64,000 nt of DNA, taken from contig JASANE010028231.1 of assembly GCA_030248225.1 (NCBI GenBank), forward strand, positions 109,599 to 173,598, given 5' to 3'. Below, in pieces: positions 41,401 through 48,269 of this stretch. How positions within the stretch are numbered: position 1 is the first letter of the stretch; each line of letters starts with the position of its first letter. The notes beneath the pieces are model-generated. The model ran no database searches, was not told where the DNA came from, and saw nothing but the letters and a program-made list of their open reading frames with translations. A program made the position numbers and the translations under genes. The stretch comes from Trileptium ribeirensis. Taxonomy: Eukaryota; Nematoda; Enoplea; Enoplida; Thoracostomopsidae.

Positions 41401-42015
41401 GGGCATGGACGAGAGCACGAACAGAGGCAATCGGATTTTGCCACGGGGCACTTAAAATGCAAGGGAGCCTCCACACCCCCAATTGGGAGATCCCAGGTCT
41501 ATCATGGCTGTGTTCACACTGCCTGCGATCAGGATTGCCCGTGTACTTTACACAGAGTGTGCACATTGCATCCGATTCGAATCTATCCCGAAATAGCATG
41601 CACAATTTTTTTCGTATCGTATCGGATAAAGTAGTGTAAAAATCAATGCATATACAGGTATAGAGTTTACTATTAATCGGATACAAAGTGAGCAGAATTT
41701 GGATCAGAACGGGCCGGATTCGATGCAAGATGAACACGACCTATTATTAGACACCGAAATTTAGGAGTATCAGAATATGCAGCAAACTTGTTTGCTCTTA
41801 TTGTGTTACTTTGACATAGTCATGGTAAAAGTATATATGCAAATAATTATGTTAGCTCATATGCAATAATAAAAGTGTTGTTTTAGAACAGTCGCAGTGA
41901 ACGACAGTCAAGCAGACGTAAAGTTGGATTTAATTTTTATGACGCTGTGAATGTGAAAAATAAGTTGGCGTGGATGAAGAAACGAAAAAAGCAAAAACAT
42001 CAGTCTGATTTGTAG
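11331..42015 (+). CDS. GNL2: Nucleolar GTP-binding protein 2 (NGP1/Nog2 family), 16 coding exons
   Basis: Spliced gene of 2094 coding nt (697 codons plus TAG), close to the human length of about 730. The product is a circularly permuted GTPase of the YlqF/YawG group that acts in the nucleolus and nucleoplasm on pre-60S ribosomal particles (known for the family). Visible features in order: basic N-terminus (1-60); NGP1 N-terminal domain with [16 protein letters not shown] (about 75-95) and [15 protein letters not shown] (about 137-151); then GTPase motifs in permuted order: DARDP (230-234), G4 NKVD (260-263), G1 GYPNVGKSS (322-330), G3 DCPG (366-369). A K-G-G-E-P-D-L region follows (about 439-445), then an acidic Ser/Glu/Asp-rich spacer (about 470-620) and a Lys/Arg-rich tail typical of nucleolar proteins. 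Exons are 11331-11400, 12079-12178, 13343-13437, 14733-14866, 17309-17407, 21980-22132, 23008-23166, 25158-25271, 27249-27377, 29322-29426, 30870-31028, 31452-31649, 34583-34760, 37526-37735, 38935-38996 and 41887-42015. All introns are GT..AG and phases agree throughout. The ATG is the first in frame and opens a basic N-terminus like that of relatives. No frameshift or stop was found. Confidence 0.97.
11649..11795. mobile_element. Short degenerate TA-flanked MITE in GNL2 intron 1
   Basis: Left TATACTCGCCAATTAATCAC and right GTCAGTAGTTGCAAGTACTG mirror each other and resemble the CAGTACTCGCCA family ends; GCTCGCTCG lies inside. More decayed than the copies at 26939 and 60275. Confidence 0.5.
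12079..12178 (+). CDS. GNL2: GNL2 exon 2
   Basis: Codons 24-56. Acceptor is ttgtag and donor gtaagt (phase 2). Encodes the basic [19 protein letters not shown] segment, conserved in NGP1 proteins. Confidence 0.95.
13343..13437 (+). CDS. GNL2: GNL2 exon 3
   Basis: Codons 57-88. Acceptor is atttcag and donor gtaagt (phase 1). Encodes [11 protein letters not shown] and [14 protein letters not shown], hallmark segments of the NGP1 N-terminal domain. Confidence 0.96.
14733..14866 (+). CDS. GNL2: GNL2 exon 4
   Basis: Codons 89-133. Acceptor is atttttag and donor gttagt (phase 0). Encodes [19 protein letters not shown] and [18 protein letters not shown], both conserved in the family. Confidence 0.96.
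15548..16489 (+). mobile_element. Mariner-type DNA transposon relic, in GNL2 intron 4
   Basis: Inverted ends of 25 bp (20 matches) share the core ATAAGTAACGCC and resemble the GGGTGTC-start termini common in mariner-group elements. Between them is a broken transposase in the + orientation. Length about 942 bp, shorter than an intact element because the catalytic part is mostly gone. Confidence 0.75.
15674..16371 (+). pseudogene. Broken mariner-type transposase
   Basis: Two frames carry recognisable parts. 15674-15952 includes a helix-turn-helix-like stretch ([10 protein letters not shown]) and LRTGRPPT. From about 15950, after a frame change, comes [19 protein letters not shown] then [20 protein letters not shown], typical of the DNA-binding half of these transposases. 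A third piece near 16200-16371 reads [20 protein letters not shown] and MVPKVCRNV, matching the C-terminal end. The central DDE catalytic part is missing, with a stop and frame changes, so it cannot encode an active enzyme. Confidence 0.72.
17309..17407 (+). CDS. GNL2: GNL2 exon 5
   Basis: Codons 134-166. Acceptor is tattttag and donor gtgagt (phase 0). Encodes [19 protein letters not shown] and [12 protein letters not shown]. The intron after it holds the antisense LINE, whose end lies only about 80-110 bp past the donor. Confidence 0.96.
17490..21390 (-). mobile_element. RTE-type LINE, decayed, antisense in GNL2 intron 5
   Basis: Minus-strand endonuclease plus reverse transcriptase of the RTE type. 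The 3' end (near 17490-17560) has a GGCA-repeat then an A-rich tail (AATTTAATAAAAAAA), as expected of such retrotransposons. The 5' limit near 21390 is approximate; 20730-21390 shows only short frames that I cannot assign. No target duplication could be fixed. The element fills most of the largest GNL2 intron (4572 bp). Confidence 0.82.
17538..20730 (-). pseudogene. LINE polyprotein: endonuclease + reverse transcriptase, broken
   Basis: Read 5' to 3' on the minus strand. The endonuclease begins near 20690 ([11 protein letters not shown], then [10 protein letters not shown]). An in-frame TAG near 20540 is followed by a Cys/His finger ([19 protein letters not shown], about 20400-20510) and [20 protein letters not shown] and [12 protein letters not shown] (to about 19830), NQIDYI. 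After a frameshift near 19805 comes SDHAMLA; after another near 19540 the reverse transcriptase starts ([16 protein letters not shown]). A third frameshift near 18915 and a stop near 18852 precede [47 protein letters not shown] and the catalytic FADD (about 18380). A stop at 18357 leads to the C-terminal part ([31 protein letters not shown]), typical of RTE and related LINEs. At least three frameshifts and three stops: inactive. Confidence 0.85.
21487..21870. mobile_element. GGGGG-rich inverted-repeat element, GNL2 intron 5
   Basis: Ends CATGGACCTGGCCTGTCTAC and its near mirror GTGTACAGGCCGTGGACATG bound 384 bp with an AT-rich middle and repeated AAGTGGGGG/ACATGGGGG motifs. No coding capacity. 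Ends just 110 bp before exon 6. Confidence 0.55.
21980..22132 (+). CDS. GNL2: GNL2 exon 6
   Basis: Codons 167-217. Acceptor is attctag and donor gtaaat (phase 0). Encodes [20 protein letters not shown] and KRIWNELYK, equivalent to the YDQGKDRDLV..TG.R.EA and KRIWGELYK segments of animal GNL2. Confidence 0.95.
23008..23166 (+). CDS. GNL2: GNL2 exon 7 (G5/G4 motifs)
   Basis: Codons 218-270. Acceptor is cgtttag and donor gttagt (phase 0). Encodes [19 protein letters not shown] and [18 protein letters not shown] is the guanine-specificity motif G4; it lies N-terminal to the P-loop, which shows the circular permutation. Confidence 0.97.
23556..23745. mobile_element. TA-flanked MITE in GNL2 intron 7, one end clear
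   Basis: TA-CAGTACTCGCCAAAAATGATC is a good family left end, followed by TTCGAACGAACGAAC-type repeats. The right end is not clear; 23745 is a guess. Confidence 0.55.
24091..24327 (-). other. Unrecognised antisense ORF in GNL2 intron 7
   Basis: 78-codon frame beginning [20 protein letters not shown], with [17 protein letters not shown] inside. Protein-like composition, but no family recognised and no flanking element ends. Possibly a transposon gene relic. Confidence 0.2.
25158..25271 (+). CDS. GNL2: GNL2 exon 8
   Basis: Codons 271-308. Acceptor is atttcag and donor gtttgc (phase 0). Encodes [20 protein letters not shown] and [17 protein letters not shown]. The AFHAS stretch is a conserved strand-turn of this GTPase group. 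Confidence 0.96.
26939..27192. mobile_element. TA-flanked MITE, complete, in GNL2 intron 8
   Basis: Left end TA-CAGTACTCGCCAGAAATGAG, right end CATTTCTGGCGAGTACTG-TA: perfect inverted repeats of about 20 bp with TA flanks. The interior is rich in GTTCGATGTTCGCTCGA-type repeats. It ends 56 bp before the acceptor of the P-loop exon. Confidence 0.88.
27249..27377 (+). CDS. GNL2: GNL2 exon 9 (P-loop)
   Basis: Codons 309-351. Encodes [19 protein letters not shown] and [13 protein letters not shown], i.e. the G1 P-loop and switch region. The acceptor is an atypical catttaag, only 58 bp beyond a TA-flanked MITE (26941-27190). Donor is gtttgt (phase 0). Confidence 0.95.
27378..29321 (+). other. GNL2 intron 9
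   Basis: 1944 bp. 27925-28080 holds loosely mirrored GTTCGTTAAC/AACGTTCG motifs, perhaps a decayed fold-back element. 28475-28520 has paired hairpins including CTGGGTTAAACCCAG. No gene seen. Confidence 0.5.
29322..29426 (+). CDS. GNL2: GNL2 exon 10 (G3 motif)
   Basis: Codons 352-386. Acceptor is tttgcag and donor gtaagt (phase 0). Encodes [20 protein letters not shown] and [12 protein letters not shown] is the G3 (Walker B) motif. Confidence 0.97.
29664..29890. repeat. Second copy of the 230-500 repeat, GNL2 intron 10
   Basis: Shares the order of motifs with 230-500: AAATTGATAAAATTTT-like stretch, GGTTGGGTAAAAACTTTTTT and AGACGCTTTTGCACCGTTTC. Followed by an unidentified GC-rich stretch to about 29990. 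Confidence 0.5.
30870..31028 (+). CDS. GNL2: GNL2 exon 11
   Basis: Codons 387-439. Acceptor is gtttcag and donor gtattg (phase 0). Encodes [20 protein letters not shown] and [15 protein letters not shown], conserved C-terminal to the GTPase core. Confidence 0.96.
31452..31649 (+). CDS. GNL2: GNL2 exon 12
   Basis: Codons 440-505. Acceptor is ttgtag and donor gtatgt (phase 0). Begins [20 protein letters not shown], conserved in the family, then [12 protein letters not shown], and runs into a low-complexity Ser/Asn/Lys-rich spacer that relatives do not conserve. Confidence 0.94.
31650..34582 (+). other. GNL2 intron 12
   Basis: 2933 bp. Mostly AT-rich; 33650-33860 is a GC-rich block with G- and C-tracts (GTGGGGGGGCGGAGG) resembling other repeat pieces in the window. 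No supported gene. Confidence 0.6.
34583..34760 (+). CDS. GNL2: GNL2 exon 13 (acidic spacer)
   Basis: Codons 506-564 plus one base. Acceptor is ccttacag and donor gtatgt (phase 1). Begins [19 protein letters not shown], matching the GKINV..QFSGDD stretch of animal GNL2, then an acidic Glu/Asp/Ser-rich run. A nearer tatttcag 17 nt upstream would break the frame. Confidence 0.9.
37290..37456. mobile_element. Fold-back element rich in TTCGCGAA, GNL2 intron 13
   Basis: GGACAGAAACAAAAACTAA at the left mirrors TTTGTTTTTATTTATGTCC at the right; between are several TTCGCGAAAA/TTCGCGAATTTT pairs. Ends about 70 bp before exon 14. A relative lies at 50288-50393. Confidence 0.55.
37526..37735 (+). CDS. 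GNL2: GNL2 exon 14 (acidic spacer)
   Basis: Codons 565-634 plus one base. Acceptor is ctttttcag and donor gtacgt (phase 1). Strongly acidic (ENDESDNES and similar), ending in basic RPRKRVRG. Sequence is not conserved in detail, but frame, phase and composition fit the spacer before the basic tail. Confidence 0.88.
38935..38996 (+). CDS. GNL2: GNL2 exon 15
   Basis: Codons 635-655. Short exon encoding [20 protein letters not shown]. Acceptor is the atypical gttcaag and donor gtaagt. Its 62 nt exactly restore phase 0 for the last exon, which supports it although its sequence is poorly conserved. Confidence 0.78.
39430..39490. repeat. 55-bp direct repeat in GNL2 intron 15, copy 1
   Basis: GTAGCTGTCTGGTGTGCAAA then CGCGAAGCGGCCATAAA; repeated about 1 kb downstream at 40455-40510 with a few changes. 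Confidence 0.7.
40455..40510. repeat. 55-bp direct repeat in GNL2 intron 15, copy 2
   Basis: GTAGCTGTCTAGTGTTCAAA then CGCGAAGCGGCTGTAAA. Partner of 39430-39490. No coding role is evident. Confidence 0.7.
41080..41250 (+). repeat. Dispersed repeat family (copy 2 of 3), GNL2 intron 15
   Basis: AATAGTGCAAAATTCACATA then TTTTTCAGCCCAGC and GGACATGAACTGGG; shared with the copies at 940 and 61400. Confidence 0.5.
41887..42015 (+). CDS. GNL2: GNL2 exon 16 (stop codon)
   Basis: Codons 656-697 and TAG. Acceptor is tgttttag. Encodes [17 protein letters not shown], equivalent to the KVGVRYYETHNVKNRN motif near the animal GNL2 C-terminus, then a Lys-rich tail. Confidence 0.93.
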   Translation, partial: NSRSERQSSRRKVGFNFYDAVNVKNKLAWMKKRKKQKHQSDL

Positions 42016-42147
42016 TCTAGTGTAACTATTATTATTACACATAGTAGTAGTTGTATTTTTTCAGATTGTATATTAGGACCACGGAAACTATAAGCATGTA
42101 TAATTATTATTCATCACAAGCTGTCGGCCAGCCGCTGGTAATACATA

Positions 42148-42420
42148 TACAGTGGTTATCAAAAATGACACATTTTTGAAGTGAGTGATTTGGAGAGATC
42201 GAATGGCTCGTTCGAGATTTCGAAAGTATAAAATTATTAGTAATAAAATTAAAATTATATTTTTAAAACGAATTTATGTCTAATGAGCAACAGTCGCAGT
42301 ACAACGTTGTTTCGAACATCGAATATAAATCGAATAAAATTTTATCTTCGAAGATTATTTGAACAAGAACATGGTACAGAAATCCAACAAAATCGTACCT
42401 GCGAACCATGATAGTCGTGT
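42148..42420. mobile_element. Degenerate MITE relic downstream of GNL2
   Basis: TA-CAGTGGTTATCAAAAATGAC at 42148 resembles the family left end. The following GGCTCGTTCGAGATTTCGAAAG and AT-rich centre resemble the copy at 56952. No clear right end; the end coordinate is approximate. Confidence 0.42.
42242..42247 (+). promoter_or_regulatory. Candidate GNL2 polyadenylation signal AATAAA
   Basis: First AATAAA after the GNL2 stop, 227 nt downstream, giving a plausible 3' UTR length. It lies inside a degenerate TA-flanked MITE relic that starts at 42148. Inferred from position only. Confidence 0.45.
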
Positions 42421-42424
42421 GATA

Positions 42425-44600
42425 AAATGTTAACTAAAGTGAAGTTTGACTGTTCATTTGAAATTGTTGTATTGGCTCAAATTAGCAGTCTGGTGTAGTA
42501 CGATATTAACAGTTGTTGTGTTAGAAAGGCTATCAGTAATCTTTTGGTTCTGATATGCTATATATTTATATCTCTCCGGAGACACTGTTTCTGTAGTAAC
42601 AAGTTTGTACACAAAAGAACTTCAAATTTTATGCAGGCGGATAGTGTGTATATTTGTACGTAAATTCAGCATACCAAAGATGAATCTATCGCTCCGAACT
42701 GTTGAAAAATTTGTCAACTACGATTTAATACGAATCCCATGATTATTACTGTAGTCCTTTATCGAATTGTCTGCTGTCTTTTTTCGCAGGTCGAGTTTGG
42801 GCTTTAGCATCAATGTGTTAGCCAAAATATTAAGTAATTACGTAGGGTTCGGGTTAATTTTGCCAGTCGTAAAAAGCAAGTCCTTTCTCTATGCAGGCTC
42901 AAAAATAGCTTATCTGTTCCATATTATAATGACGACTGTATGAGCAACGTTGGGTGCATCCCAGACGTTTTTTGTAGCCTGAACTTATGTAACCATCCAA
43001 AGATGCTGTACCAATGAAACTATTTTACACTCTGGATTAGTCTTGTTGCCTCAGGATCTACTATTCTTAACTTGTTTTTAAACAGTTGTTGCTTTATTTA
43101 ATAAAAATATGATATTTATGTTTGAATAAATTTTATTTGAATGGTTAATGTGTTCGAAGTACCTCTACTTTGGCTTGGCTTAGTGGAAGGTTCACATAAA
43201 GACCTAAGTACAGGCTAAGGCTAGGTTTAGTATATTAGAAAATGGCAGGGCTGGGCTTCACTATGCGCCCAGCCATATTCGTTGACTGATATAAAATGTT
43301 ATGTTTATGGTTGAATAAATTTTATCTGAACTGTTTTCGAATAAAAGCCAAGCCTTGCTTTCATTGAGTGCTTAAGCTACTTATCATAAGTAAAACCTTA
43401 GTAAAAATAGAATTAGTGTTGCGCTTTTAGTGTTTAGCATAACGTACGCTTGTGTCTTGTATCGTGCTTTAGGTTGATTATTCATAAAACAAGTTTTTGT
43501 GCCTGCTGGGGTGAAAATGTTCACATCCAAATTAAGAATAACAACCGTTAATGCAAACTCAATCCGATGGCAGTAACTTATTATATTACATGCTTGACAC
43601 TAGGGGCCCGTGTCAACTTTACGGGGCGCACTTTATAACGTTAGAAAGAACAGGTTAGGAGGGGGTTTGGTTGACGGCAGCCTCCCGACTTAGGCTTAGT
43701 ACTTGGCTCATATAGGGACCTTAGCTTAGTTGTGTATGGTGTTCTTGACACAGTAAAAAACAACATGCAGCTTTAAACACTTAAGTTGAAGGCGTCTCAT
43801 ACACCATGTATTCTATTAATATAGGCGTATACTAAATACCACTGGATGGTATAGTCTAGAATATTAGGGAACAAAAATTCAGATGCTTTATAATGTAAAC
43901 GCCGCATAATTATTAGCTGTCTGGCCTCTAAATAACGTTTGTTTGAGTAATAGAAAGAATTAGCCGTGTTTTGCGCATCAAACTATTATAACAAAAAGTT
44001 TAATGATATCTCATAAAACATTACTCAAAATTTGTTGTATCGTGAAATACCGGTTTAGTACTTTTGATAATATAAAAGACAAAGTCGCACACCGTCGTTT
44101 GAAGCTTGTTCAAGTCGTCAAGTATGTGCATTAAATAGGCACACAACTTCCTAATAAGTAGTATGCACTACATTATCAGCATTACGATGTTTATACTGAA
44201 ACGGTATAGGCTATTTGGTTAATCACGTGCATACTACTGACTGATTAGCTATTAACTATTAAAAACTGATTAGCTATATGAGAGTAATGTGTGCACACTG
44301 CAGCAATTAAAAATTTATCACTATTAATAATACTTTGTGGTATTAGCGCGGGATACTAGCTAAGTAATTTTATTGTAACTGTAACACAATAACGGCCAAA
44401 GATTACCTTGTATTAAAAGCGTGTTCTCAAAGTTAAAACATTACTACTGGAATCCATTCGGAGTAGACTACTATAGGCTTCTGGTCACTGCCAGTGACCT
44501 ATCTTAATCAGCTGTTCCAAATCCGTTGCTATCGAACACACTTCAAAATAACGCAGCAGCAACGGACGATTTAATGCCTGTAGTGACATAGAGTTTTTAA
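42425..44600. other. Intergenic between GNL2 and PNKP, left part
   Basis: AT-rich. GAATAAATTTTATYTGAA recurs near 43122 and 43311 as part of a short duplication, and a dispersed repeat lies at 43610. No gene supported. Confidence 0.5.
43610..43740. repeat. Dispersed repeat with TTAGGCTTAG motifs, copy 1
   Basis: ATAACGTTAGAAAGAACAG, a G-tract, GCAGCCTCCCGACTTAGGC and TTAGTACTTGGCT recur at 63390-63480 in the same order. Confidence 0.6.
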
Positions 44601-44862
44601 CTCAATGTTTATAAATTTGTTAGCATATATTACACAGGCGTTGTCACGAATCACGTGTCATTATCACTTTAGCAAACTGCCGAACACAACTGTTATTGAC
44701 AGTACTTACTTAAATGTATTCAAGGGGAAATGCAAAAAATTAAAGCACCGTCTACACCAAGCATGTGTGGTTACACCTAACGAACAATTGAAATGGTTAC
44801 CCTGCCCGAACTTACAGCTACCCAGGGATTTATTTCACTCAGTTCAATGCATCATACCAGTA

Positions 44863-44900
44863 AAGGCATACCTCTCGTCTTAGTCAGACAGGTATGCCTT
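44863..44900. other. Perfect 11-bp hairpin next to the hAT-like insertion
   Basis: AAGGCATACCT and AGGTATGCCTT pair perfectly around a 16-nt loop, ending 4 bp before the GGTGTAAG target duplication. Not T-rich after, so not an obvious terminator. Function unknown. Confidence 0.6.
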
Positions 44901-45228
44901 CACAGGTGTAAGCAGTGGGCACCGGAAAAAACCAACTGAAAAAAAATGGTTTTTCCTACCCCTCCCCCCCGGAAAAAATGAAAAAACTATACCAATATTT
45001 TGGAGTCGAAAATAGTTGGAAAACCGTTATGCAACAAATATTACGCCCGTGAGCATTATTTACACCCGCTTAAACAGCCTTTACATTTCATACGTATGAT
45101 TTATATGGTAGAAATGATATAACGATACCTTTGAAGCAGCAACTAAGTTTATAATCTAAGCATAGCTTGATTCCTTCTCCGCATCAAAAACTTTTGCCCA
45201 ATGTCAAATTTAAATTAAATAGGCGCGG

Positions 45229-45966
45229 TACTGAATGGAGCCATGGGATTTGTGTCGAGCATATGGAAGCAGTAAACTAGGCAGACACAAGCCAGGCACA
45301 CATGCGCACAGGTGGATATGGGACGGGTGTTGGGTACCAATAAAGTCAGCCCCTCCAAGAAAAACCAAAAACCTAGGGGTTACACCCCTTGGTGGTTATC
45401 CAGCACCATCCCACTCCCCACACCGGTCTGTTTACCTGTGATAGATACCCGCGGGCATGTATGGCATTTTTACCACGACGGGTCATAAACTAAATAGATC
45501 GACAGTTGGATCGCAGACTTAAATTACATACTCTATTGTATTAATGCGCTTCCAGCATCACTTGGACGGTGGGCAGTTTGACACCAGTTAGTAAGTTTAC
45601 ACAGTACTAAAAATATGAAGTACTTTCAGTTTTAATTATATTTTAATTCACCAACTAATTATACGCACTACTATCGATATAGCCACCGTGTTGTTTTCAC
45701 ATAACCCTGCCCGTTGGAAAGATTGAAGTGCCGTTGTATTTTGTGGTTGCAAATTCTATGTGACAATATTGCAGTTTTACACCTTTTTCATTAAGGCATT
45801 TACAATCAACATCGGGATTCAATTTCGCATAAAACTGTGTTTCCTACTATTTTTCTAACAGGCTAACAAGTAAAAAGCTAATAGTAAAATTTGATTTTTT
45901 CCGTTTTTTCCGGAAAAACCCGGTTTTTCCGGTCCGACTTTTTTCCGGAAAAAACCAAGAATGGTT
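45229..45966. repeat. Internal repeat block A of the hAT-like element
   Basis: Pairs with block B 1507 bp downstream. The first 270 bp are almost identical to B (one difference seen), while the rest shows many substitutions. Ends in the GGTTTTTCCGGTCCGACTTT region and a decayed terminus. Confidence 0.88.
45235..45441 (+). CDS. Hypothetical 68-codon ORF, copy A
   Basis: Begins MEPWDLCRAYGSSKLGRHKP and ends PSHSPHRSVYL. Not recognised; rich in Pro, Gly, His and Trp. Identical in protein to the ORF at 46742-46948. It lies within a block that is much better preserved than its surroundings, but may be a structured non-coding core rather than a gene: it also holds an ACCAATAAAGTC and a hairpin AGGGGTTACACCCCT. 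Confidence 0.25.
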   Translation: MEPWDLCRAYGSSKLGRHKPGTHAHRWIWDGCWVPIKSAPPRKTKNLGVTPLGGYPAPSHSPHRSVYL

Positions 45967-46735
45967 CTTATCAATCATACTGCGGAACCCAACTGTTATA
46001 GAGAGCACATTCTTAAACATTCAGTACATAAAAAAATTTAACAGGAACTGCATACACAAGGCACATGTCGTTACAGCCATCCAGCTATTCACCTAGCTGC
46101 ACTGTCTGTGATTTAGACTTACAAGGAATTTTACGTAACCCAAAAGATTTAGCTTAATAAGTGATCCATGTTAAATCACACATAACGGCTGAACCATAAT
46201 TAGCTGAAACACCTCTAATGTCAGGTAGACTCAAAAGAGGGGTCTCCAACAAGACTCTGCGTATATTTTAAGGTATAGTTAAATGTTCACGCCTCCGCAC
46301 TAGTATAATAGGCTTTATTATATTAAATTAACTTAAATTATACTAAATTGTAGGAAATTTTATTATATCTTTTACAACGTTGAATACATTAATATTTGCT
46401 AATATTTCAGTGGTTACATTTTAGCCCAGTGTGGCAGCGTCAAATTGTCGCTATACCGAAACAGTTTAAAATTTGATCACACCCACCAGTAGCCAGCCGT
46501 GGTGCAACAGTGTTCGCATTGAGTGCGTTAAATATTTTAGTAGTCAGATATTTAACCCGAAGCAGGTAAAAATGAAATATTAAACAGAGGTCAACGAAAA
46601 GTGTCATGGAGCGACTATTCTACATTGGAAGGCGGTTGTTAGGTCCCTATATGTGTCTGCCCGAAAAGTAGATTGCTGCGTGGCCGTATATGCGCAGTTG
46701 TCTGAATAGATTTACTGAATGCATTAGTTATATTT

Positions 46736-47482
46736 TACTGAATGGAGCCATGGGATTTGTGTCGAGCATATGGAAGCAGTAAACTAGGCAGACACAAGCC
46801 AGGCACACATGCGCACAGGTGGATATGGGACGGGTGTTGGGTACCAATAAAGTCAGCCCCTCCAAGAAAAACCAAAAACCTAGGGGTTACACCCCTTGGT
46901 GGTTATCCAGCACCATCCCACTCCCCACACCGGTCTGTTTACCTGTGATAGATACCCGCGGGCATGCATGGCATTTTTACCACGACGGGTCATAAACTAA
47001 ATAGATCGGCATTTGCATCGTAGCCTTAAATTACATACTCTATTGTATTAATGCGCTTCCAGCATCACTTGGATGGTGGACAGCGTGACACCGGTTAGTA
47101 GGTTTACATAATACTAAAAATATGAAGTACTTTCACTATTAATTTGAACCAAATAATTATACGCACTCTTATCGATATAGCCACCGTGTGGTTTTCATAT
47201 AACCCTGTCAGTTGGAAAGATTCAAGTGCCGCTGCACTGTGTGGTTGCAAATTCTACGTGACAACATTGCAGTTTTAGACCTTTTTCAGTAATTAAAGCA
47301 TTGATAATCAACATCGGGGTTCAATTTCGCATAAAAATGTGTTTCCTACTATTTTTTAACAGGCTAAAAAGTAAAAAGCCAACAGTAAAATTTTACTTTT
47401 TTTGCGTTTTTTTTATTTTTTTTTTCGAAAAAAAACCGGGTTTTTTCCGGTCTGACTTTTTTCCGAAAAAAAACCAGCCCTG
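46736..47482. repeat. Internal repeat block B of the hAT-like element
   Basis: Second copy of block A, in direct orientation, running to the intact right terminus of the element. It carries longer A/T homopolymers near its end than block A. Confidence 0.88.
46742..46948 (+). CDS. Hypothetical 68-codon ORF, copy B
   Basis: All 68 residues match copy A at 45235-45441. No database-like motif recognised; coding status unproven. See copy A for what else the block may be. Confidence 0.25.
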   Translation: MEPWDLCRAYGSSKLGRHKPGTHAHRWIWDGCWVPIKSAPPRKTKNLGVTPLGGYPAPSHSPHRSVYL

Positions 47483-47788
47483 GGTGTAAGGCAAGTCCAA
47501 ATATAGTTTGAACACACGCGTCTGGCATCCATGGGCGCACCCGGCAGGGGGTTCGAGGGTCCGCATCCCTCCCCATTACACGGAGGTGAACCAAAAATGC
47601 AGAAAAATTTTACTACTCTATATTTCAATTTTTTTCGTTGGAAAATTATTTTCTTAAGGAAATCCAGGATTGGGCCATTATATAATCAGATCACACGACA
47701 ATTGATCCCGTCCAACTGTAACAAAACTTATCCTTAATAGTTCCGGTCTTGTTGGAGTTTTAGGATTGGCAATGCATTCTTTACATGA

Positions 47789-48266
47789 TGCTCGAAAACC
47801 GAAAACGTTAACGGCAACAAATCCCACGAACAGAAATATCAGTTTATAACAGAAACCTGGGAGCCCGATGAGAACTTTAGCTTTCCAGCTATTCCAATTA
47901 CGGTAATCAAAGCCACGGATAACGTGAAGGCATTATCGTTTCAGCGTTCGAGGGCAAAAGAAATTTATATGGCTCAGTTATACCAAACGGTGTGGAGGTT
48001 GGATGCTGCAAACATTGCAAACTTTTTTCGAGCGAACTCGTAATCAAGGCGTTCTTGTTAAAACAGCACTACCAAAATGTAAAGACGACATTGAAACTTG
48101 CTCTATTCACGAGAAGCTGCTCTATCATATCGAGGCTGTTGAAAGGAGCGAGAATTTTTGCAGGGTTTATCGAAATGAGATGCCTGATATTGCTTCCTCA
48201 TTGGATACTGCGCGTCGGGATAAGGTCCTGAAGCAGACGATACCATCAAAGGTGGAACGATGCTAA
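47789..48266 (+). pseudogene. Unidentified intronless ORF with one frameshift
   Basis: From about 47789 a frame reads TENVNGNKSHEQKYQFITET, WEPDENFSFPAIPITVIKAT and KEIYMAQLYQTVW, then a one-base shift near 47998 leads to LQTLQTFFERTRNQGVLVK, KLLYHIEAVERSENFCRVY and IASSLDTARRDKVLKQ, ending TAA at 48266. The amino-acid make-up is protein-like across both frames. I cannot name it. It could be a processed pseudogene, a transposon gene fragment, or an exon whose splice sites I misread. Confidence 0.45.
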
Positions 48267-48269
48267 AAT

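Larger units (their letters stand above)
44913..47482. mobile_element. hAT-like element with perfect 8-bp target duplication
   Basis: Left end CAGTGGGCACCGGAAAAAAC; right end, read inward, CAGGGCTGGTTTTTTTTCGG. Exactly the same 8 bp, GGTGTAAG, lies just outside each (44905-44912, 47483-47490), as expected of hAT insertion. No transposase is visible, so it is non-autonomous. The interior contains two related blocks of about 740 bp (45229-45966, 46736-47482), the first ending in a decayed copy of the right terminus. Confidence 0.8.

Noticed and set aside
41247..41737. Overlapping frames on both strands in GNL2 intron 15
   Set aside because: Open on both strands without motifs and next to a dispersed repeat, so likely repeat-derived or chance.
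44605..44883. 92-codon frame just before the hAT-like element
   Set aside because: No recognisable motif; it runs into a perfect hairpin and is isolated from any splice-consistent partner.
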